NCBI GenBank assembly: GCA_030697555.1
Contig: JAUYPV010000115.1
Location: 1-64,000, forward strand
Reading direction: 5' to 3'
DNA from: Hyphomonadaceae bacterium
Lineage (GTDB): Bacteria; Pseudomonadota; Alphaproteobacteria; Caulobacterales; Hyphomonadaceae
Length of the DNA stretch: 64,000 nt
Below, piece by piece: positions 23,495-32,370 of this stretch. The notes below the pieces were generated by a model. That model was not told the origin of the DNA. It made no database searches and saw only the letters and a list, made by a program, of their open reading frames with translations. Positions within the stretch are counted from its first letter, which is position 1, and each line of letters opens with the position of its first letter. A program made the translations under genes and the position numbers.

Positions 23495-25318
23495 ATGGGC
23501 GAGAACGGGGGAAAACCTCCGGAAAACGGGAAGAACGGCGCCGGGCACGGCGACGGCCCCGAATTTGGACCCGGGCTTGGCGATGTCAGTTTCCAGCGCC
23601 TTGGCCAGCGCATCGCCGACCTCTCGCGTGAACTTTCTGACATAACCAAGCTCGCCGGCACGGCCGCGCCCCGGAAGCTCGAACTCGAAGCCGCCGCCGC
23701 CGCGTTCAAGTCGCTCACCGAAGCCTATGCGAAAAAGCCGGAAGCCTTCTCGGACGCCCAGCTCGATCTCTTCGGTCGCCAGACCAGCGCGCTGCAGGAA
23801 ATGTCCGCCGGCATGCCCTCGGCGGATGCCGACGCCGACAATCGCTTCTCCGATCCGTCATGGCGCGAGAATCCGTTCTTCGATTTCGTTCGCCGCATCT
23901 ATCTCGCGCAGTCCGCCTGGGCCGAGAACCTCGCCTGGAACGCGCCCGGCCTCAGCGAGACAGAAAAGCGCCGCGCCGCCTTCTTCATCCGCCAGGCCTC
24001 GGCGGCAATGGCGCCGTCCAACATGCTGATGGGGAATCCCAAGGCGCTGAAGGCGCTGTTCGACTCGGATGGCGAGTCGATCCGCAAGGGCTTCTCGCAG
24101 CTTCAGGACGATTTCGACGCCGGCCGCGGCCGCCTCTCCGTCACGCAGTCCGATCCCGACGCGTTCGAACTCGGCAAGTCGCTCGCCGCGACGCCGGGTG
24201 AAGTCGTGCTGAAGAACCCGCTGATCGAACTGATCCGCTACCACCCGACCACCGACACGGTGCGCGAGAGCCCCGTCCTGATCTTTCCGCCGTGGATCAA
24301 CAAGTACTACGTGCTCGACCTCACGCCGAAGAACTCGCTCGTGGCATGGCTGCGCGACCAGGGCTTCACCGTCTACATGGTCTCGTGGCGTTCAGCCGAT
24401 ACCGAGATCAAGGACTTCTCGTGGGACGACTATCTCGCGCTCGGAGGCCGCGCCGCGCTCGACTGGGTCTACAAGGAGCACGAAGCTCCGGTGAACGCCG
24501 CAGGCTACTGCGTCGGCGGCGCCCTTGCCTCGATCCTCGCCGCGCGCCTTGCGGAAGACAAAGACAAGCGCCTCGGCTCGCTCTCGCTCCTTGCCGCCCA
24601 GACCGACTTCTCCGAACCCGGCGATCTTGGCCTGTTCATTGACGACCATTCCATTGGCGGCATCGAGCAGATGATCACCGACAATGGCGGCGTCATGCCC
24701 GGCGAAGCCATGCGCGACGCCTTCAACCTGCTGCGCCCGGAAGACCTGATCTGGCGCTATGTCGAGGAGCGCTACCTGCTCGGCCAGGAAGCCAAGGCCT
24801 TCGACCTGCTGTACTGGAACTCCGACCAGACCAACCTGCCCGGCCCGCTGCACGTGGCGAGCCTGCGCCGCCTCTACCTCGAGAACTCGCTCGCCAAGGG
24901 CAGTTTCGTCGTCGAAGGCAAGCCAATCGACCTCAAGAAGATCACCGCGCCCGTCTTCATCCACGCCGCGCGCAAGGACCACATCTCGCCCTTCGCTTCC
25001 GTCTACAAAGGCGTGCAGCTCTTCGGCGGCGACGTCACCTTCCTGCTTGCGGACTCAGGCCACATCGCCGGCGTCGTGAACCCGCCCGCCTCGAAGAAAT
25101 ACCGCTACTGGACCGGCGCGAACCACCCGCCTTCCTCCGACAACTGGCTCGCCTACGCCACCGAACACCCTGGCTCCTGGTGGCCCCTCTGGGCCGACTG
25201 GCTCAAAGCCAACGCCGGAGACGAAGTGCCGCCACCGGCGCGCCTGGTGAAGGCGCAACCGGCGCCGGGAAGCTATGTCCGCGAAACGCTGGAAAGCATC
25301 CGCGCGAAACGTAGCTAA
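23495..25318 (+). CDS. phaC: Class I poly(3-hydroxyalkanoate) synthase
   Basis: A 607-residue PHA synthase that polymerises 3-hydroxyacyl-CoA into storage granules. The lipase-box-like nucleophile motif GYCVGG places the catalytic Cys at about 339; the Asp (HAARKDHISP) and His (ADSGHIAGVVNPP) of the triad follow. The single-subunit length fits class I. I start at ATG 23495 because AAGGTGG lies eight bases upstream; ATG 23477 and a TTG at 23447 are in frame. The gene ends one base before a long palindrome. phaC beside aminotransferase-hom is a known alphaproteobacterial neighbourhood. Confidence 0.95.
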   Translation: MGENGGKPPENGKNGAGHGDGPEFGPGLGDVSFQRLGQRIADLSRELSDITKLAGTAAPRKLELEAAAAAFKSLTEAYAKKPEAFSDAQLDLFGRQTSALQEMSAGMPSADADADNRFSDPSWRENPFFDFVRRIYLAQSAWAENLAWNAPGLSETEKRRAAFFIRQASAAMAPSNMLMGNPKALKALFDSDGESIRKGFSQLQDDFDAGRGRLSVTQSDPDAFELGKSLAATPGEVVLKNPLIELIRYHPTTDTVRESPVLIFPPWINKYYVLDLTPKNSLVAWLRDQGFTVYMVSWRSADTEIKDFSWDDYLALGGRAALDWVYKEHEAPVNAAGYCVGGALASILAARLAEDKDKRLGSLSLLAAQTDFSEPGDLGLFIDDHSIGGIEQMITDNGGVMPGEAMRDAFNLLRPEDLIWRYVEERYLLGQEAKAFDLLYWNSDQTNLPGPLHVASLRRLYLENSLAKGSFVVEGKPIDLKKITAPVFIHAARKDHISPFASVYKGVQLFGGDVTFLLADSGHIAGVVNPPASKKYRYWTGANHPPSSDNWLAYATEHPGSWWPLWADWLKANAGDEVPPPARLVKAQPAPGSYVRETLESIRAKRS

Positions 25319-25319
25319 A

Positions 25320-25411
25320 GGGGAGCGCCGGGCGCCTGCCCGGCTCTTTGCTGGAACAGCAACGATCGTGGATTTGGGAGCGCTTTGCCGGGCAGGCGCC
25401 CGGCGCTCCCC
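25320..25411. repeat. Dispersed palindromic repeat, copy 2 (25-bp perfect arms)
   Basis: Bases 25320-25344 and 25387-25411 are perfect inverted copies and share the core GCCGGGCGCCTGCCCGGC with copy 1 at 15539-15645, while the spacer differs. It fills the space between the convergent phaC and argC stop codons, so it may also serve as a bidirectional terminator. Confidence 0.85.
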
Positions 25412-25415
25412 AGGG

Positions 25416-26393
25416 TTAGAGCCCCGCGCCCTCATCCAGCCCCAGCGCCAGGTTGAGGTTTTGCACCGCGGCCCCGCTCGCGCCCTTGCCGAGATTGTCG
25501 AGCACCGCCATCAGCCGCACCTGCCCAGCCGCTTCGTTGCCGAAGACGTAGAGCTTCATCTTGTTGGTGTTGTTCAGCGCCTCGGGATCGAGCGCCTCGA
25601 CATACCCGCCCGCGCCGGCGCGTGTCCTCTGGAGTGAAGACGTTTCGGCTTCACCCGCCACCGACACGAATTTTTCGCCCTGGTAGAAATCCGCCAGCGC
25701 CTCGCGCAGCTGTTTCGGCGACGGCGTTCCGGGCAGCGCCCAGAGCTGCAGCGGCACTTCGACGATCATGCCCTGCGCATAGCGGCCGACCGCCGGTGCG
25801 AAGACAGGCGCGTGCGCGAGGCCGGCATGCTTCGTCATCTCCGGCACGTGCTTGTGCGCCAACGAGAGACCGTAGGTGCGGAAGGCATCGTTGGTGTCCT
25901 CGGGCGGCTGGCCCTGGAATTCCTCGATCAGCCCCTTGCCGCCGCCGCTGTAGCCGGAGACTGCGTTGACGGTGAGCGGGAAGTCCTTCGGAATCAGCCC
26001 GCCCGCCACGAGCGGCGCTACGAGCCCGATGAAGCCGGTGGGATAGCAGCCAGGGTTCGAGATGCGCGTCGAACGCTCGATCGACACGCGATGGCCGTCC
26101 ACCATCTCCGGGAAGCCATAGACCCAGTGCGGATCGACACGATGCGCGGTCGAAGCGTCGATGATCCTGGTCGAATTGTTCGTCACCAACCCGACCGCCT
26201 CGCGCGCCGCATCGTCCGGCAGGCACAGCACGACCGCGTCGGCCGAGTTCAGCATCTCGGCGCGCGCGGCAGGGTCCTTCCGCTTGTCCGGATCGATCGA
26301 AATCACCTGCAGGTCGCGGCGCATCGCAAGGCGCTGGCGGATCTGCAGCCCGGTGGTGCCGGCCTCGCCGTCGATAAAGACTTTCGCGGTCAT
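25416..26393 (-). CDS. argC: N-acetyl-gamma-glutamyl-phosphate reductase (type 2)
   Basis: A 325-residue NADPH-dependent enzyme, third step of arginine synthesis. The shorter type 2 ArgC has GEAGTTGLQI near the N-terminus and the catalytic Cys116 in SNPGCYPTG; VSGYSGGGKGLIEEF is also typical. It follows rpsI on the same strand after a strong terminator, an arrangement (rplM-rpsI then argC) common in alphaproteobacteria. No clear ribosome site is seen before the ATG at 26393. Confidence 0.95.
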   Translation of the reverse strand: MTAKVFIDGEAGTTGLQIRQRLAMRRDLQVISIDPDKRKDPAARAEMLNSADAVVLCLPDDAAREAVGLVTNNSTRIIDASTAHRVDPHWVYGFPEMVDGHRVSIERSTRISNPGCYPTGFIGLVAPLVAGGLIPKDFPLTVNAVSGYSGGGKGLIEEFQGQPPEDTNDAFRTYGLSLAHKHVPEMTKHAGLAHAPVFAPAVGRYAQGMIVEVPLQLWALPGTPSPKQLREALADFYQGEKFVSVAGEAETSSLQRTRAGAGGYVEALDPEALNNTNKMKLYVFGNEAAGQVRLMAVLDNLGKGASGAAVQNLNLALGLDEGAGL

Positions 26394-26420
26394 GGTTCAG
26401 GCCCTGAATGCGTTGGGACC

Positions 26421-26456
26421 AAAGAAAAAGGGCGCTTCGGTTGACCGAAGCGCCCC
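26421..26456 (-). terminator. Terminator of the rplM-rpsI operon
   Basis: An 11-bp perfect stem (26430-26440 with 26445-26455, loop TTGA) is followed on the minus strand by CTTTTTCTTT. It begins 25 bases after the rpsI stop codon. Confidence 0.9.
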
Positions 26457-26479
26457 TCGAAACACGTATCCGAGGCGAA

Positions 26480-26959
26480 CTAGCGCTTCGAGAACTGGAA
26501 CGAGCGTCGGGCCTTCGCACGGCCGTACTTTTTACGCTCGACGGCGCGCGGGTCGCGCGTGAGGAACTTGTTCGGACGCATCGCAATGCGAAGCTCCGGC
26601 TCGAAGTTGACGAGCGCGCGGGCGATGCCGTGACGGACAGCGCCGGCCTGACCAGAGAGGCCCGAGCCGGCAACCGTGCACTCGACGTCGATTTCGGTTT
26701 CGCGCTTGGCGGCTTCCAGAGGCTGCTTGATCATCATGCGCAGAACGGGGCGTGCGAAGTACGCTTCCTGGTCCTTGCCGTTGATGGTGATCTTGCCGGT
26801 GCCGCGCTTGATCCAGACGCGCGCGGTGGCGGTCTTGCGCCGGCCGGTGGCGTAGGCGCGGCCCAGCTTGTCGATCTTCGGGGTGACCGGGGCCTGCGGA
26901 GCAGCAGCCTGGACGTTCAGGTCTTTCAGGTTGCCAAGAGACTCGACGGCTTCAGCCAT
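26480..26959 (-). CDS. rpsI: 30S ribosomal protein S9
   Basis: A 159-residue S9 protein with an alphaproteobacterial N-terminal extension of about 28 residues before the core [19 protein letters not shown]. The C-terminus [17 protein letters not shown] is the conserved tail that reaches the P-site tRNA. It starts two bases after rplM, in one operon. Confidence 0.98.
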   Translation of the reverse strand: MAEAVESLGNLKDLNVQAAAPQAPVTPKIDKLGRAYATGRRKTATARVWIKRGTGKITINGKDQEAYFARPVLRMMIKQPLEAAKRETEIDVECTVAGSGLSGQAGAVRHGIARALVNFEPELRIAMRPNKFLTRDPRAVERKKYGRAKARRSFQFSKR

Positions 26960-26961
26960 GA

Positions 26962-27429
26962 TCAGGCGACTTTCACGTTCTTGGAGTTCATTTTCTTGAA
27001 GTCCACGACTTCCGGGTTCTGCGCGCCATGCGGATGATCCGCGCCGCCATAGACGCGGAGCTTGGCGTACTGGTCGCGCGCCAGCGGGCTCTCGCCCGGC
27101 AGCATGCGCTTGATGGCCAGTTCGAGCACGCGCTCCGGGAATCGGCTGGCGAGGATCTTCGCTGGCGTGGTCGTCTTGATCCCGCCCGGGTGACCGGTGT
27201 GGCGGTGATAGAGCTTGCGGGTCATCTTGCGACCGGTCATCGCGACCTTGGCGGCGTTGATGATCACGACGTGATCGCCCGTGTCGACGTGCGGAGTGAA
27301 GTCGGCGCGGTGTTTGCCGCGGAGACGCTTGGCCACGTAGGAGGCGAGACGGCCGACCACGACGCCTTCGGCGTCAATGATCACCCACTTGTTCACGACA
27401 TCGGCCGGTTTTACGGAAACGGTTTGCAT
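26962..27429 (-). CDS. rplM: 50S ribosomal protein L13
   Basis: A 155-residue L13 protein. Recognisable blocks are [24 protein letters not shown] split across about 15-38, [16 protein letters not shown], and [14 protein letters not shown]. It leads the rplM-rpsI operon and has a TTGACA-type promoter about 80 bases upstream. Confidence 0.98.
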   Translation of the reverse strand: MQTVSVKPADVVNKWVIIDAEGVVVGRLASYVAKRLRGKHRADFTPHVDTGDHVVIINAAKVAMTGRKMTRKLYHRHTGHPGGIKTTTPAKILASRFPERVLELAIKRMLPGESPLARDQYAKLRVYGGADHPHGAQNPEVVDFKKMNSKNVKVA

Positions 27430-27486
27430 TGCTCCCTCGCGGAGCCTTTCTCAGACAGGGTTTTAGTTCTGAATTTCGAACGCGTG

Positions 27487-27513
27487 CAGGTATAGCCGGG
27501 CCGGGGGGTTGTC
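27487..27513 (-). promoter_or_regulatory. Sigma-70 promoter of rplM-rpsI
   Basis: On the minus strand TTGACA (27508-27513) is followed by TATACC (27487-27492). The spacer is 15 bases, a little short. The leader to the rplM start is about 50-60 bases. Confidence 0.6.
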
Positions 27514-27574
27514 AACATAAACGCCGCACCGGCCCCCTCCGGCCGGAATACCCCCAAAAACAGCAACTTGTGGA

Positions 27575-27796
27575 CTAGCTGCCGCCCCCGCCATCACAGC
27601 CCCCGCCGCCGTCCCCGGAGCTGCAGTGGCCGCCGCCATCCCCGGCCAGAGTGGTGATCGCGAAGACGGACCCGTCGGAACCGCCCGAAGCCCCGGCCCG
27701 TCGCCGGCTGGCCCGCGCCAAAATTCCAAGAACAAACAGGAGGACGCCGCCGGTCAGCAGGACGGCAAGCACCGCTGTGAGATCCGTGATCGACAT
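27575..27796 (-). CDS. Small membrane protein with Gly/Cys/Asp-rich tail
   Basis: A 73-residue protein with one N-terminal transmembrane helix (LTAVLAVLLTGGVLLFVLGIL, residues 5-25), a basic stretch (ASRRRAG) and a C-terminal tail built almost only of Gly, Asp, Cys and Ser, ending GDGGGGCDGGGGS. Such tails occur in several families of small membrane proteins of unknown function. The tail composition is unlike its neighbours. It stands alone between rplM and the divergent M28 peptidase. Confidence 0.6.
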   Translation of the reverse strand: MSITDLTAVLAVLLTGGVLLFVLGILARASRRRAGASGGSDGSVFAITTLAGDGGGHCSSGDGGGGCDGGGGS

Positions 27797-27971
27797 GTCC
27801 CATGGTTAGCACGGGCCGGGCGCCGACCCTATCAGCCGGCCTCTCTCATGGATTGGCGGGGGCTATAGCCTTCCCTTCCCGGCATGTTGAACGCCCCGCC
27901 GGGCGAGCGGAATCGACGGGGCCAACCCTCCGGCTATAGTCCCGGACATCGGACTTACTGGGAGGGGAACC

Positions 27972-29660
27972 ATGAACCGCAGAAGCTTCCTCACGACGGC
28001 CGCAGCCGGGGCGATCACCCCTGCCCTGGTCGGCGGACGGGCTTTCGGCCAATCCTGGGGCCAGGCCAGCATCAACTACGACGCCATCGGCAAGCTGCGC
28101 GCCGAGGCGCTGGGGGAGAAGACCTCCCAGGTCATGAAGACCGCCAGCTACATGATGGACGTGCTCGGTCCCCGCCTCTCCGGCTCGCCGGGCATCCGCA
28201 AGTCGGGCGACTGGGTCGTCTCGCAGATGAAGAAATGGGGTCTTACGGGCGCGGGGCTTGAGGCTTGGCCCGAAGACCCGACCGGAACCAACAATGGCTT
28301 CCCCCGCGGCTGGCAGAATTCGAAATTCTACTTCCACGCCGTCGCGCCGAACGCCTTCCCCATCAACGGCATGTCGATCGCCTGGACGCCGGGCACCAAC
28401 GGTCTCATCCGCGGCGAGTGCGTGCTGGTGACCGAGACAGAGGAGAAAGACCTCAAGGCGAGCTGGTCGGGCAAGCTGCGCGGCAAGTGGGTGCTGGGCC
28501 AGGCGCCGATCGAGATGAAGGCCCAGTGGGATCCCGTCGCGAAGCGATACACGCGCGAACAGCTCGACGGGCTCGAGACGCCGGCGCGGCCTCCCGAACA
28601 GGGAGCGACACCCGGCGGACCACAACCGCCTCGTCCGCCCCAGCCAGCGAACAACAACCGCACGCCACCGTACAACCGCAACGAATTCTTCCGAAGCGAA
28701 GGCGCGCTCGGCATCCTCTCCACCAACAAGGGCCATGGCGTCGTCAACATTCTCGGCGGATCGCGTACCGATGCGCCCGATCGCCAGATCCCGCGCATCG
28801 CGGTCGAGGCGGAGCACTACGGGCGCATCGCGCGATCCGTTCAGCAGGGCCAGAATGTCACCATCGAAGCCGACATCCGCAACGACTGGTTCGACAAGCC
28901 GGAGATGTTCAACGTCGTCGGCGAGATCCGCGGTAGCGAACGCCCCGAAGAAATCGTCATCATCGGCGGCCATTTCGACTCCTTCCACTCCGCCACCGGC
29001 GCTACCGACAATGGCGGCGCCTGCTCGATCGCCCTCGAAGCGATGCGCATCCTCAAGGCGACGAAAACGCCGCTGAAGCGCACCGTGCGCGTCTGCCTGT
29101 GGAATGGCGAGGAACAGGGGCTGATCGGATCGCGCCTTTACGTCGCCGATCATTTCGGCGGCGTGCGCGGCGTGCCGACGCGCGCCAACGCCCGCGGGGA
29201 GCTGGTCCCCGTGAAACGCGACCACGGCCGCTTCCAGGGCTACTTCAACCTGGACAATGGCGCGGGCTCGATCCGCGGCATCCATGCGCAGGGCAATGGC
29301 GCGATCACGCCGATCTTCCGCCAGTGGATCGAACCGTTCCGCGACCTCGGCATGACGCATGTGAGCTCGCGCCGCACCGGATCGACCGACCACGTCTCGT
29401 TCGACAATGCCGGCCTGCCCGGCTTCCAGTTCATCCAGGACACACTGGAGTACGAACCGAAGACGCACCACACCAACATGGATTTCTATGAGGCGCTGCA
29501 GCCCGAAGACATGAAGCGCAACTCGGCGATCCTCGCCGGCTTCGCAATGCTGGCGGCGAACCACCCGACGATGCTGCCGCGCCAGCCGCGTCCGTCGGAG
29601 CCGCCGCCGATCGGACAGCCGCAGCAAGGCGCCCCACCCACGCGACCGGCTGCGCCCTAA
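27972..29660 (+). CDS. Secreted M28 family zinc peptidase, Tat signal
   Basis: A 562-residue peptidase exported by the Tat route (NRRSFLTTAAAG at 2-13). The M28 metal motifs are GGHFDS (His334, Asp336), ATDNGGA (Asp346) and WNGEEQGLIGS (Glu380/381), so it is probably an active di-zinc aminopeptidase or carboxypeptidase acting in the periplasm. A protease-associated-like region precedes the catalytic domain and carries a proline-rich insert at about 203-235; the C-terminal 25 residues are also proline-rich. GGGAGGGG precedes the ATG. It converges with the VOC gene, ends overlapping by four bases. Confidence 0.93.
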   Translation: MNRRSFLTTAAAGAITPALVGGRAFGQSWGQASINYDAIGKLRAEALGEKTSQVMKTASYMMDVLGPRLSGSPGIRKSGDWVVSQMKKWGLTGAGLEAWPEDPTGTNNGFPRGWQNSKFYFHAVAPNAFPINGMSIAWTPGTNGLIRGECVLVTETEEKDLKASWSGKLRGKWVLGQAPIEMKAQWDPVAKRYTREQLDGLETPARPPEQGATPGGPQPPRPPQPANNNRTPPYNRNEFFRSEGALGILSTNKGHGVVNILGGSRTDAPDRQIPRIAVEAEHYGRIARSVQQGQNVTIEADIRNDWFDKPEMFNVVGEIRGSERPEEIVIIGGHFDSFHSATGATDNGGACSIALEAMRILKATKTPLKRTVRVCLWNGEEQGLIGSRLYVADHFGGVRGVPTRANARGELVPVKRDHGRFQGYFNLDNGAGSIRGIHAQGNGAITPIFRQWIEPFRDLGMTHVSSRRTGSTDHVSFDNAGLPGFQFIQDTLEYEPKTHHTNMDFYEALQPEDMKRNSAILAGFAMLAANHPTMLPRQPRPSEPPPIGQPQQGAPPTRPAAP

Positions 29661-30043
29661 AGCCGGCCACTGGTTCCGCCCCAGTCCTCCGGTGCGACAT
29701 CGGCGACGGACTGCGAAAACGTCCAGACATGGCCGCCGCGGTCGATCGCCGTGTACTGGCGCTCGCCATAGGGAAAGCTCTGGGGGGCGGATGCGATCTG
29801 CGCGCCGAACGCCGCAGCCTTCGCGTGATGCGCGTCGACGTCGACGACACGCACCATCACAGAACAGCGCGATGGTTGCTCGCCCTGTTGCGTGAGAACG
29901 ACGGCGCCGTCCCCGACATTCATCTGGATGCGGTGGTCACCTATGCGCAGGCGGACGGTGAAACCGAAAGCGCCGTGCAGCCAATCCGAGGCCGGGACAA
30001 CCGCCGCGTAGGGAAGCTGCGGGATGACAGTGCTCGCCGGCAT
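29657..30043 (-). CDS. VOC (glyoxalase/bleomycin-resistance) family protein
   Basis: A 128-residue single-domain VOC protein, seen in YAAVVPASDWLHGAFGF, VMVRVVDVDAHHAKA and the end TAIDRGGHVWTFSQSV. VOC proteins bind a metal and act as lyases, dioxygenases or drug-binding proteins; the substrate is unknown. The start MPASTVIPQLP at 30043 is preferred; an upstream start would overlap the ctaA stop at 30051. It is seven bases downstream of ctaA. Confidence 0.82.
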   Translation of the reverse strand: MPASTVIPQLPYAAVVPASDWLHGAFGFTVRLRIGDHRIQMNVGDGAVVLTQQGEQPSRCSVMVRVVDVDAHHAKAAAFGAQIASAPQSFPYGERQYTAIDRGGHVWTFSQSVADVAPEDWGGTSGRL

Positions 30044-30050
30044 GGACCGG

Positions 30051-31103
30051 TTAGGCAGCACGGGCTGGCACCCGCGTCATCCACACCAGCCGTGTGGCCG
30101 CCAACAGCACGACCGTGCCGAGCGCCTGGTGCATCAGCGACAGGTTGAGCGGCGCCGCATTCACCAGAGTGACGATGCCCAGCAGCGCCTGTGCGCTTAC
30201 CAGCCCTGCGAACAGCGGGAAGTTCATCGCGCCATCCTTGCGGAATTTCCACGCGGTCCAGAGCGAGAGCGCGAACAGCAGGTAGGCGGTGACGCGGTGC
30301 AGGAACTGCGTCGTGGCCTCGTTCTCGAAGAGGTTTTTCCAGAATGGATCGAGCGCCCACATCGTACTCGGTACAATTTCGCCCGACATCAGGGGCCAGT
30401 CGGTAAAGCCCCTGCCCGCATCCAGCCCGGCGACCAGCGCGCCGAGCGCCATCTGGATGCCGGCGATCCAGATCAGCGCATTGGCCCAGGATGAGGCGAC
30501 CTTCGGCAGATCCCCACGCACTGCCCCGAGTTCGAGCCATAGCCAGAAGCAGTAAGCGATGATGAGGAGTGCGAGGCAGAAGTGCGTCATCAGCCTGTAG
30601 GGCGCGACCGAGGTGAGCTCGGAGTTGACGCCTGACGACACCATCCACCATCCGATCAGGCCCTGTAGCCCGCCGAGCGCAAACAGGATCAGCAGGTGCG
30701 GCAGCAGCTTGCGCGTCGTGCGACCAGTGAAGAAGAAAAACAACAGCGGCAGCGCGAACACCACGCCGATAATGCGGCCAAGCTCGCGATGGCTCCACTC
30801 CCACCAGTAGATTCCCTTGAACCCGCCGAGGTCCATGTTGGGGTTGAGCTGGTGGTACTGCGCCGTCATCGACTGGTATTTGGCGAAGGCTTCGGCCCAG
30901 TCGACCTCGTTCATCGGCGGGAAGGCGCCGAGTAGCGGCTTCCATTCCGTGATCGACAGGCCGCTGTCGGTGAGCCGTGTCGCCCCGCCCACCAGGATCA
31001 TGGCGTAGACCATGACAGCAATCACCAGCAGCCAAGCCCGCACCAATGCTACGCCCTTGGCTGGAACCAGCGGATTGACTGAGAGGGCGACAGCTTCGCT
31101 CAT
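30051..31103 (-). CDS. ctaA: Heme A synthase (COX15/CtaA)
   Basis: A 350-residue integral membrane protein with about eight helices. It oxidises heme O to heme A for the aa3-type cytochrome oxidase. The family motifs VGGATRLTDSGLSITEW, YWWEWSHRELGR (heme-ligand His) and TTQFLHRVTAYLL (second His pair) are present, as is the final LMHQALGTVVLL. The start at 31103 has the conserved N-terminus; the open frame extends 27 codons upstream without support. Confidence 0.97.
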   Translation of the reverse strand: MSEAVALSVNPLVPAKGVALVRAWLLVIAVMVYAMILVGGATRLTDSGLSITEWKPLLGAFPPMNEVDWAEAFAKYQSMTAQYHQLNPNMDLGGFKGIYWWEWSHRELGRIIGVVFALPLLFFFFTGRTTRKLLPHLLILFALGGLQGLIGWWMVSSGVNSELTSVAPYRLMTHFCLALLIIAYCFWLWLELGAVRGDLPKVASSWANALIWIAGIQMALGALVAGLDAGRGFTDWPLMSGEIVPSTMWALDPFWKNLFENEATTQFLHRVTAYLLFALSLWTAWKFRKDGAMNFPLFAGLVSAQALLGIVTLVNAAPLNLSLMHQALGTVVLLAATRLVWMTRVPARAA

Positions 31104-31176
31104 TGCGCCCTTATCTGATCTGTGAGAGCGGAAAGCCAGCGGCTTGGACGCCGCAGCCCGTGTCCCGGAGCCAGCC

Positions 31177-31389
31177 ATGCGCAAGCCGATCGGCGCAATA
31201 ATCCTTCTCGTCTGGCTGATCGCCTACATCGCCGTTGCGGCGGTAGTGGGCGATCGGATCGCCTATGAGCACTGGGCGTGGAAACTGATCTACTTCCCCC
31301 TGGCCGGGCTTGCCTGGGTGCTGCCGCTAAAGCCGCTGCTGAAGTGGATGCACGCCAAGGATGCGCCGCTTGAAAAGCCGGACGTCTGA
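31177..31389 (+). CDS. DUF2842 family small membrane protein
   Basis: A 70-residue protein with two transmembrane helices (IGAIILLVWLIAYIAVAAVV and LIYFPLAGLAWVLPLKPLL) and a charged C-terminus. It matches the alphaproteobacterial DUF2842 pattern MRKPIG...YEHWA...KPLLKWM. GGAG lies six bases before the ATG at 31177. It is divergent from ctaA. Function unknown. Confidence 0.85.
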   Translation: MRKPIGAIILLVWLIAYIAVAAVVGDRIAYEHWAWKLIYFPLAGLAWVLPLKPLLKWMHAKDAPLEKPDV

Positions 31390-31392
31390 TCA

Positions 31393-31872
31393 CTAGAAGA
31401 ATCGCCGGAACACCACGGCGATGAAGCACCAGATCGAGACCGTGAGCATCAGGGTTACGCCGGCGACGTAGAGTCCAGCCCGGATGTCCGGGAAGAAGAA
31501 GGCCGCGACAAAGGCTGCGAGCGCGAGGAAGCCGAGCGCCCAGCCGGGCGCATGCCAGCCCATCAACGCTGTCTCCTCCTTCGAGAGCTTCGACTGCTGC
31601 CAAGCCTGGTAGATCATCGAGGGTATACCGCCGACGATGGCGAAGACTGTCACAGCAAACCACATGCGCGGCAGGGGCATCATCATGGAAAGCACGGGCG
31701 GCGTCAGCGCCATGACCATCACGCCGATCGTGCCCAGCACCATGGCCTGCACGAAATGCCCGTCGGTGGATTCGAAGCGGCCATCCTTGGTGAAGGCGAT
31801 GAACACGGCAATGAAGCCGGAATAGGTCGCGGCGATCGTCGCCAGCAGGCCGAGTTGCGTCAGCGGGTCCAT
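31393..31872 (-). CDS. Four-helix membrane protein, unknown function
   Basis: A 159-residue protein with about four transmembrane helices, at LGLLATIAATYSGFIAVFIAF, VLGTIGVMVMALTPPVLSMM, AVTVFAIVGGIPSMIY and near the C-terminus. I do not recognise a family. The start at 31872 (MDPLTQLGL) is preferred. It slightly overlaps nothing; the glutathione peroxidase gene stops 10 bases upstream, so it may be the last gene of that operon. Confidence 0.75.
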   Translation of the reverse strand: MDPLTQLGLLATIAATYSGFIAVFIAFTKDGRFESTDGHFVQAMVLGTIGVMVMALTPPVLSMMMPLPRMWFAVTVFAIVGGIPSMIYQAWQQSKLSKEETALMGWHAPGWALGFLALAAFVAAFFFPDIRAGLYVAGVTLMLTVSIWCFIAVVFRRFF

Positions 31873-31882
31873 CGCCTCTTCC

Positions 31883-32359
31883 CTAGAGTGCAGCCTCGAT
31901 CGCGTGGCGGATGACTGACGATTCAGGCTCCACACCCGACTTGAAAGCCATCAGCGGCTGACCCTGCTTGCCGACGAGCAGCTTGTGGAAATTCCAAGCC
32001 GGATGCGCCGACCGGCCGAGTTGCTCGCGCATCCATTTGTAGAAAGGGTGCGCCTTGCTGCCCTTCACGTGCGTCTTCTCCGTCATTGGAAACGTCACGG
32101 AGTAATTCACGCGGCAGAACGCGGCGATCTCGAGTTCCTTCGCCGGCTCCTGCCAGAGAAACTGGTTCGACGGCACACCGATCAGCGTGAAGCCGCGGTC
32201 GCGGTACTGCGCGTAGATCTTCTGCAGCCCCTCGTATTGCGGCGTAAACCCGCACTTGGAGGCGACGTTCACCACCATCATCGCCTGCCCTTCGAACTTC
32301 TTCAGCGGCAACGGCGAGCCATCGATGGCCGTGAAGTCGAAATCATATGCGGTGGTCAT
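31883..32359 (-). CDS. Glutathione peroxidase, copy A
   Basis: A 158-residue thiol peroxidase of the glutathione peroxidase family (cysteine type, no selenocysteine). Motifs are NVASKCGFTPQY (peroxidatic Cys36), GVPSNQFLWQEP (Gln of the active site) and HPAWNFHKLLV (Trp/Asn). It lies 11 bases after a close paralogue in the same direction, so the pair looks like a tandem duplication. Expected role is reduction of hydrogen and lipid peroxides in the cytoplasm. Confidence 0.95.
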   Translation of the reverse strand: MTTAYDFDFTAIDGSPLPLKKFEGQAMMVVNVASKCGFTPQYEGLQKIYAQYRDRGFTLIGVPSNQFLWQEPAKELEIAAFCRVNYSVTFPMTEKTHVKGSKAHPFYKWMREQLGRSAHPAWNFHKLLVGKQGQPLMAFKSGVEPESSVIRHAIEAAL

Positions 32360-32370
32360 GTCGGGCGCTC

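Noticed and set aside
27846-29627. Minus-strand 593-codon open frame opposite the M28 peptidase
   Set aside because: It mirrors the peptidase gene, whose motifs and Tat signal are unmistakable; long antisense frames are expected at this GC content.
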